Assembly: GCA_025765615.1 (NCBI GenBank) | Contig: JAIVFJ010000137.1 | Coordinates: forward strand, 116,105 to 180,104 | Reading direction: 5' to 3' | Length of the DNA: 64,000 nt | From: Zopfochytrium polystomum | Lineage: Eukaryota; Chytridiomycota; Chytridiomycetes; Chytridiales; Chytridiaceae | Made by a program: the position numbers and the translations under genes | Notes under the pieces: generated by a model | Told to the model about the DNA's origin: nothing | What the model saw: only the letters and a program-made list of their open reading frames with translations | Database searches by the model: none | Shown: positions 57,626-64,000 of the stretch, one piece after another | Position numbering within the stretch: the first letter of the stretch is position 1 | Layout: every line of letters begins with the position of its first letter

Positions 57626-60285
57626 TCACTTCTTCTTGCCTCCCCCACCGCCGGTCGCAGGCTTGGTTGGAGCTGCAGCTTTCGCTGCTGGCTGCTGCTG
57701 CTTTGGCGTGGCCGTTTGCTGCTTCTGCTTCGGCGCAGCCGTCTGCTGCTGCTTCGGATCAGCCGCCTGCTTTTGCGGTGATGACTGCTTCGAGGCCGCC
57801 GGCTGCTTTCTCTCACTGCCACTCCCTGATCCTCCAACAGTTGGGCGCACAGCAGTCTGCTGCACCTTCTGGGCAGGCGCCGCCTTCGTCCCGCCGCTAC
57901 TTACAGCACTGCCTCCCCCCGCACGGCCACTTCCTGTCCTTTTCACCTCGGGGGTTTTTCCCGCACTACCACCGCCACCACTATCGTTCGCTCTGGCAGG
58001 CGCCGGAGAAACTTTCCCACTACCAACGCCCCTGCTTCCGGTGCCGGCCGCGACTTTGCCTCCGGTCGCAACGCCTCCCCTTTCTCGCGTCGTCTTTGTG
58101 CCTTTCGCGCCGCCGCCTCCTCCGCCAGCCTTGGAACCTCCAGGACCCCCTCCACGCGTCGGTACTGTAGGTTTGCTGGCAGCCCCGGTCGCGCCGTTTC
58201 CGCGTCCACCCGTCGATGTCTTCCCAACAGTACCTCCTCCTTTGCTTACGCCACCGCCGCCTCCCGCACCACCGCCGCGACTGGTGAATGCAGGCGCCGC
58301 CACCGCCCGCTTACCGCCAGTCCCAGTCGTGCCGACACCCGTGCCAGTTTGACTCTTGCCAACACCGCTGCCCTTGCTGCTCTTTCCACCACCTACTCCA
58401 CCACCGCCGCCGCGCGTCGTCTTAGCGCCCTGGCTCCCGGCCGCCGAAGGTGTTTTGCTACCGCCGCCGCCGCCGCCGCCCTTAGCTCCTCCGCCAGATC
58501 CGCCGCGCGCTGTTCCTGCCGCCGCAGCCGCTTTTCCGCTGGCTCCGGTTGTACCGCCGGCACGCCCACCGCCTGGAGCTTTGCCAGTGCCTCGGCCGGC
58601 TTTACTTGCAGCCACACCTGTCGTAGCCTTCCCGCCGGCCGTGCCGCCTCCTCTCGCACCACCGCCGCGCTTCGTTGGCGCCGACGCCGCCGCAGCAGCC
58701 TTGCCGTCAGTCCTGGTCGTGCCGACACGAGAACCAGCTTGACGGGTAGTGCCAGTTCCGCCCCCCTTTCCACCACCCACCCCACTACCGCCGCCGCGCG
58801 TCGTTGCCAACTTGCTTCCGGCCGCCGAAGGTGTTTTGCCGACGCCGCCGCCGGCTCCGCGTCCACCGGCAGGCGTCTTGCCATTGCTTGCGCCAGATTT
58901 GCTGCCGGCTCCGCCGCCGCCTCCTCCCTTTCCACCGCCGCCACTGCCGCCCTTCGCTCCTACGCCGGATCCGGACCCACCGCGTGACATTGCGGTCTCT
59001 GCGGTCCTTCCGCCAGTTCCGGTCACGCCGCCGGAACGCCCACCGCTTGGACCCTTGCCTGCCGCACCGTTCCCGCGTCCGCCGGTCACTGCCTTCCTGC
59101 CGGCTCCGGCGCCTTTGCTTGCGCCAACACCGCTTACTTTGGCGACTCCTCTCTCGCTTCCCTTCGTCGCCGCCGTCTTACCGTTCGTTCCGGTCGTGAC
59201 GGCACGTCCACCAGCTTGAGCCTTGCCCGCAGTGGCGGTTCCGCCAGCCTTGCTGGCGCCAACGCCCTTCCCACCACCCACTCCAGCACCACCGCCGCGC
59301 ACCGTCGTTGCCCCCTTGCGTCCTGCGGCCGAAGGTGTTTTGCCGCCGGCCCCGCGTCCACCGACCGGCGTCTTGCCGTCGCTTGCGCCAGATTTGCTGC
59401 CGCCGCCCCCTGCCCTGACTCCGCCACCGCCAGCGCCCTTCGCACCAACGCCAGACCCGAGGCGCGCCGTAGCCGCCACCGCTGCCTTTCCGCCGGTTCC
59501 GTTCGTGCCGCCGGCACGCCCACCGCTTGGAGCCTTGCCAGCCGGACCCTTGCCGGCGCCGCCGGCTTTGCTGGCGCTGTTGCCGCCCTTTCCACTGCTC
59601 ACTCCACCACCACCACCCGCGCGTTGCTGTTGCGCCCATGCTCCCGGCCGCCGAAGGTGCTTTGCCGCCGCCGGCCGGCGTCTTGGAATTGCTTCCTCCG
59701 CCACCGCCCTTCGGTCCTCCGCCCGACCCGCCGCGCGTCGTTGCCGCTGCTGCCCCCTTTCCGCCAGTTCCGGTCGTGCCGACGCCACGCCCACCGCTTG
59801 GAGTCTTGCCAGCAGCCCCGGTCGCGCCTTTTCCGCGTCCGCCTGTCGCTGCCTTCCCACCCGCACCAACAGATTTGCTTGCGTCGCCGCCGGCGCTGCT
59901 TTTGGCGCCTCCTCTCGCACTTGTCTTGGTCACCGCGCCCTTATCGCTCGTTCCGGTCGTGCTGGCACGTCCACCAGCTGGAACCTTGCTCGCAGTTCCA
60001 GCCGCAATCGTCCCGCTACCTCGGGAATTGGCGTCAGCCTTTCTGTCCTTCTGTCCGCCTGCCGTCCCGTTTGCGCCCGCCGTTTTGCTCTTATTCGTAT
60101 TACCCGTCTTTGCGCTGTTGCTTCGCGCGCACGCCGCCGCGCGTCGGTACAAGGATCTACCGGCGCGGAACTGGAAGCCGACGAGCCTGCAAGAGCTGCT
60201 GATGGATCCGAGGTCGTCCGCTTTTGCACCTTCGACGGTGTTCGTGTCGGAGATTTTGTTGGCTATTGGAGGATAGCAGGATTGT
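57626..60285 (-). CDS. Gly/Ala/Lys/Thr-rich repeat protein (~840+ residues)
   Basis: Stop at 57626-57628. The minus frame runs upstream to ~59620, where a one-base shift in the run CGCGGGTGG (an extra G restores RGGGGGVSS) connects it to a second frame extending to ~60285. The combined protein consists of degenerate ~65-residue repeats built from GGKGxxG, KTPSGGRGxGxTGTGGKxA, TRGGSGxGxKGGGGG and SKTPSAAGS. It is very basic and disordered, ending in a Pro/Gln/Lys tail (PKQQQPAAKAAAPTKPATGG). The N-terminal part (LVGFQFRAGRSLYRRAAAC) is different and may be an exon joined to the kinase-like gene upstream. No start codon is identified. Resembles structural or nucleic-acid-binding low-complexity proteins; function unknown. 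Confidence 0.5.
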
Positions 60286-60481
60286 AGGGAACGGGAAAGG
60301 CGTCACGCATTGAGGTTAAAAACAACAAGATAGAGTGGTAAAGCCGCAAATCAAACCATTTCCCCAATCAATAGGCTCCATTTTGGGAACCGTTCCCTGG
60401 TCGGAGTTCGAGAATTAATTCATCGACAGAAAGAATGACAGAAGCAACGACAACGCACAGCGCCCCGTCGCAAAACTCAAC

Positions 60482-61448
60482 TGGTTTATCGCTGGGGCTT
60501 GCATGCACTCGAATGTTGTTCGAATGAATGTCGTTGTGGGTGTAGCCGGTGTCTTTCTGCTTCTGCGCCACCTGCTCGTAGATTTTGTCGCTCAATTTAA
60601 CCTTGTTGGGGTGATCTTCCGCCTTTTCGCCTTTGAGAAGGTACTTTTGCTTTGCCTCCGGCTTGTACTTTTGCTCTCTGAGCCAGTCCGTGAGCCCCTC
60701 GGTGCCGACCTTGTGTTGCACCATCTTGCCGCCCTCTGCAGAAATGAGCTGCCCGGCTGAGAGGAAGGAACGAGGGAGTAGCATGAAATGATCAGCAATG
60801 CGTCCAACCCCTCAAAAACAAAATTGGTCACCTGCTTTCGTGGCCGCCACTTCATTTGGTCCCAACGGCGTCCCAGGTTTCGCCTCCTTATAGATGACGT
60901 CGTTCGAGCCGTGCTTCGCATTGTAGACGTTCGAAAACGCCCCTTGCCGGTCGACTTTGTTCCCCAACTAGGGTGGCACGTCAACAAGCGGGGGAATGCA
61001 GATCAGTTAAGCAGCCAAGTGTGCCGATAAGGATCAGCCTACTTGGACTGTCACGCCGCCAACCGTCTCGGAAGTCCCTGTCTGTTCAATTACGGAACAT
61101 GTAAGCTAAGCCATGCTGTACGTGGCGGAGCAGGGAACAAACTCGTCTCACTTTCGACGGTCCAGAGTCGCCGTCAGACGAGCCCAAACTCAGCGGGCCG
61201 AGATCAAAGCCGCTTCCACCACTGGAGCCAGAGGCGGCAAGCGCGCCAGTATGGACGCAGCCTGGAGTGGCGATCGGGAGCATAGCAGGGAGCGCAGCGA
61301 TAAGGAGCAGGGCGCGCACAACGAAGCGGAGGGTGAAGGCGTGCTGCTGACGCGGAGAGCGAAGGCGCCGGCAGGCAACGGCGTTGCGGCCGCCGTCGAC
61401 GCCGTCGTTGTAGCCGTGATGGGCGGCAGCTGCAGCGGGCTGAGCCAT
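60482..61448 (-). CDS. Divergent protein-kinase-like membrane protein, 3' end unresolved
   Basis: Exons on the minus strand are 61448-61152, 61081-61043, 60967-60832 and 60756-~60482, with agreeing phases. ATG at 61448 starts MAQPAAAAAHHGYNDG. Residues ~40-62 (RFVVRALLLIAALPAMLPIA) form a signal anchor. Exon 3 carries a glycine-loop-like RQGAFSNVYNAKHG and IYKEAKPG (possible VAIK lysine). Exon 4 carries TGYTHNDIHSNNIRV, where H-N-D replaces HRD and Asn sits five residues after Asp, as in kinase catalytic loops. No DFG is visible; it may be on a further exon. The exon with AGRSLYRR at ~60262 could continue this gene into the Gly-rich protein, but the phase did not fit my donor. A remote secretory-pathway kinase or pseudokinase is the best guess. 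Confidence 0.5.
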
Positions 61449-62171
61449 TCGTTCGTTCGACGGAGTAGTCTGCGGGCTGTTCGAGCAGACGCGGAGAGAT
61501 TCTGTTTTCCTTTTTTTTTTTTTCTTTTTTTTTTTTTTTTCTTTCGCGAAAGAATTATTTCCTAAACCCTCCCTCCAGATTCTCCGACTCCCAGTCCGAC
61601 AGACACGGGAGTCACACCCGAGACGCTGCGGAGGATGACACGGATGCTGACCACAAAGGACCGCAGATCCACAGACAGGCTGCCGGAGAGACACAGTGCC
61701 GCTGACAGACACGCACGGAAAAATATGGTCTCAGCCAAGGTTGCTAGTATCCATTAAATTTTAGTTGTTCCTGGTAAATATCAATGTCGCACAAGGTGGC
61801 TCACACATTGGGACTGATTGCGGAGCTATCATCAGTGCGCGTTTCCAAAACCATTGGTTTTGGAAATCAGGGCGTTTCTTGTGATGTTGCAATTCAGTCG
61901 CGCCGAGCGCTCAGCAAAACGTAACTAGAACGGCAATCTTTATCTGTTTCAAGATAAGTTCTCTCCTTCACAATGGGTCATCCTTGTAACAAGGCCAGCC
62001 CGCCACAGATTCGCTGAACCTCCCGGCACAGAGCGAAACAAAACAAAGAAAACAAAATACGAAGTGGCGAAGTCAGGCGAATCCGCCGTGGACGGGCGCT
62101 TGTATCAAAGCCGGGTTTTCTTGCTCCGCTTCTTTCTCTTGGATGTAAGCGATGAGTAACCACACTACCAG
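61449..62171. other. Upstream region of the kinase-like gene, no gene seen
   Basis: T-rich run at 61511-61541 (A-rich on the coding strand of the kinase-like gene). The remainder, 61740-62160, is mixed-composition spacer. Confidence 0.3.
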
Positions 62172-62279
62172 GACTACGCGGACCACTTAAATATACCTTA
62201 CGTCGAAGTGAGCGCCAAGACGGGGGAGAACGTGGATCAGCCGTTCATGAAGCTCGTCGAGATGATTTTGGACCGGTAG
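62172..62279 (+). pseudogene. Ras/Rab GTPase C-terminal exon, orphan
   Basis: After an ACCAG acceptor the frame reads DYADHLNIPYVEVSAKTGEN, then VDQPFMKLVEMILDR and TAG. This is the G5 box (SAK) and last helix of a Ras-superfamily GTPase. No upstream exons with P-loop, DTAG or NKxD motifs are found on this strand in the preceding 700 bp, and there is no prenylation cysteine tail. It is probably a relic, or the end of a gene with unusual upstream exons. Confidence 0.6.
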
Positions 62280-62649
62280 GGTTTATACGCTCGTGACAAC
62301 AGCACCATCGGCTATCAACCAAGGGTCGCCGCGGGGGCGAGTACCGGCAAGAGCAGGAAGTGACTCGGATGAACGATTGCACTGAGGGGTGCAGATTCCA
62401 AGCAATGGGTGCTGGGCAGGGTAGCTGTAGGCTGTGGGAGGAAGTCATTGCCTGCGGGGCATGGTGGGGCGAGAGGACAATGAGAAGCAAAGAGGATGAA
62501 TAAATAGAACGTCATTGGTCAATATAGCTTGCTTTGCTCAGCAACACACTGCAACATCTGTGTAATGACGCGAAACCCACAGATAGATCGAAATGAAAAC
62601 AAATCCCGTTAGGCAAACGTAGTTGACCCAACGCAAACATCCAGGATGT
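62280..62649. other. Spacer before tRNA-Gly
   Basis: No coding or structural feature supported. Confidence 0.3.
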
Positions 62650-62719
62650 GCGTCAGCCGGGAATCGAACCCGGGGCCGCTCCGTGGGAGGCAGCGATTTT
62701 GCCACTAAACTACTAACGC
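62650..62719 (-). tRNA. tRNA-Gly(CCC)
   Basis: The reverse strand gives a 70-nt cloverleaf: acceptor GCGTTAG/CTGACGC (one G-U), D arm GTTTAGTGGCAAAATC, anticodon arm GCTGC CTCCCAC GGAGC (anticodon CCC, one G-G mismatch), and perfect T arm CCGGG TTCGATT CCCGG. No intron. The single stem mismatch does not prevent folding. Confidence 0.88.
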
Positions 62720-62992
62720 CGATGAAGGCAGAGACACTTTTTATTACCATCAATGGATATCTCAAGATGTTAAGAGGGCTTACTCGGTGGAATGCTTGAG
62801 CGGTGCAGGCCTCACGTGTTTTCGGGTACATTCTTCGAGCGTCGGACCGGAGGAAAAGGGGTCAGTTTGTCGAAAGTAGGATGCGGAGCCAAAAGGTGCG
62901 CTGAAGATAAGCGACAACGGCTGGGACGAAAAAGGTCAGCCGCTGTTGGATCTGGCGTTGACAAGCCCCGCTTTGGCAATTGCTTAGGACTA

Positions 62993-63020
62993 TTCCCAAC
63001 CCGGAATTTCGGGTTGGGAA
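62993..63020. repeat. 11-bp perfect inverted repeat (hairpin)
   Basis: TTCCCAACCCG at 62993-63003 pairs with CGGGTTGGGAA at 63010-63020 around a 6-nt loop. No clear gene is nearby. It may be a MITE-like end pair or a structured RNA element. Confidence 0.6.
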
Positions 63021-63740
63021 AAGATTCGACTCCAAGGAAGAAGTCTTGCCGCCCAGCTTCCAGCAACAGAATCCGTATATTTTTTTTTGGAGTACGTGCA
63101 AAGCTTGGGGGGCACAACGAAAATTGTCAAGTTCTTCCTCGGGAGAAGTGCTACGAAGGTGGGAGAACCCGCGCAAACGAAGAACAATCATCATTTTTGT
63201 TGACTCTCAAGTGGAGGGTCAGTTCATTCTCACTGGCCGTCCTCAGCTTTGCCATTGTTCGAAAGATGCGAAGTATGCGTCGAGCCTTGTCTGAAAGGCA
63301 GAACAGTTGTGGTGTGTGACGGTGATCAACAAACACGGAGAAAATTGCATTTTCGGGAGGTCGCTTTCTTTAGTCTGGGTTTGGGTTTTTTCCGGTTAGG
63401 TTAATCTCGACAGGGGGCGCCAGTGAATGAGCGCGTTTGGCGAGTTCACGTTCTGCAACTGCTGTAAGGTTGTTTTTTCCTTGATGAGGAGGGGGTTGTT
63501 TCTTTTGGGTATTTTTGGCGTTGGTGGGCATTACACCCGTAACTGAGCCACCCACACGCAAGCCGACAAAAAAGGTGGCGAAGCTGTCGCTGACCCGAGC
63601 ATGTTTCAAGCCGCTCGTGAGGCCCCGTTCACGCATCAACAAGCTCTCACCATCGTCTCCCTCCCTCCTCCCTATCCCCCCTACCTCCCCGCCCGCCTCG
63701 CCCTCCAGCGACCCCACACCATCACAACCACCCCAGCCAC
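63021..63740. other. Intergenic, likely 5' region of the Ras-like gene
   Basis: No confident gene. From 63660 the sequence becomes C-rich (CCTCC/CCACC), consistent with a leader or intron ahead of the exon at 63741. The 62990-63300 frames show no domain. Confidence 0.3.
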
Positions 63741-63924
63741 CGCAACGACCGGATCGACATCCTCGTCCTCGGCGACCGGCGCTCGGGGCGCACACACCTA
63801 TCGACGCGGTTCGTGTACGGGGTCTTTGCGGGGCGGCGGTACGACAAGGCCGGGTTTGGATTTCTACTCCAAGCGGGTGGCGGTGGAGCGGCCCGGGGGA
63901 CGTGTGGCGGGTGGACTGCGTATC
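63741..63924 (+). CDS. Ras-like small GTPase, first exon (runs off the window)
   Basis: The frame reads RNDRIDILVLGDRRSGRTHL, then STRFVYGVFAGRRYDKAGF, a Ras-superfamily first strand, P-loop and switch I. Canonical GxxxxGKS/T is here GDRRSGRT, with Arg in place of the catalytic Lys. After AGF, one base in 'gggtttggattt' and one in a G5 run (63895-63899) must be skipped to read DFYSKRVAVERPGDVWRVDC, followed by a donor TC/GTGAGC at 63925. The start codon lies upstream and is not resolved. Either a pseudogene or consensus errors. Confidence 0.5.
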
Positions 63925-64000
63925 GTGAGCATTGTTTCATTTGCTGTGTTGTCGGGCCGCCCCCCTAAAACGATCTGCCCCCCACCCACCCCGCAAGTAC

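Noticed and set aside
58349..60287. Plus-strand Pro/Ala/Arg-rich frames opposite the Gly-rich gene
   Set aside because: Mirror translation of GGN/GCN codons; the minus frame has Lys/Gly/Thr periodicity and a natural end, the plus frames do not.
63370..63795. Minus-strand 141-residue frame near the window end
   Set aside because: Complement of the C-rich leader of the Ras-like exon; no motif.

Overview
This is eukaryotic nuclear DNA. The genes have GT-AG introns of about 50-330 bp, and tRNAs carry no encoded CCA. A Ran GTPase spans six exons, an RGS protein two and a C2 protein three. KDZ transposons, chromodomain LTR elements, a HET-domain gene, a NACHT/STAND remnant and a Crinkler-like NTPase together suggest a fungus, perhaps early-diverging, or another unicellular opisthokont. 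That placement is inference, with moderate-to-low confidence.

Layout. 0-5 kb: LTR fragments, tRNA-derived pieces and a clean tRNA-Pro(UGG). 5-7.8 kb: a dispersed repeat, then a three-exon C2-domain gene (minus). 8-16.3 kb: a nested repeat island with chromodomain remnants, a full-length LTR, and two inverted copies of a ~1.9-2.1 kb repeat. 17.5-20.4 kb: a probable cell-surface protein and Ran (both minus). 20.6-23.2 kb: simple-sequence DNA. 23.2-26.7 kb: RGS-domain gene (plus). 27.9-29.3 kb: a solo LTR and a spacer. 29.3-34.1 kb: an intact TIR-like/TPR tail-anchored gene followed by a broken TIR-like/NACHT gene. 34-40 kb: a second repeat island. 40.5-43.6 kb: Crinkler-type NTPase/nuclease-like gene. 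43.8-45.7 kb: HET-like gene (minus). 45.83-55.77 kb: a near-perfect palindromic transposon with two KDZ transposase genes facing each other around a 2.2 kb spacer that holds an HMG-box-like gene. 56-61.5 kb: a secreted acidic protein, a Gly-rich repeat protein and a divergent kinase-like membrane protein. 62-64 kb: a Ras/Rab C-terminal exon, tRNA-Gly(CCC), and the first exon of a Ras-like gene that runs off the window.

How it fits together. Ran, C2, RGS and the kinase-like protein look like housekeeping or signalling genes. The 29-46 kb stretch collects families used elsewhere in self/non-self recognition and conflict (TIR-like, NACHT, Crinkler NTPase, HET), interleaved with transposons. The strongest novelty is the 9.9 kb palindrome: it splits a (GA)n tract, its 3.86 kb arms are collinear and ~99.5% identical, and most readable differences between arms are CpG-to-TpG/CpA transitions, which points to cytosine methylation. 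Several otherwise coherent genes carry single-base shifts at short homopolymers, so some apparent pseudogenes may be assembly errors.
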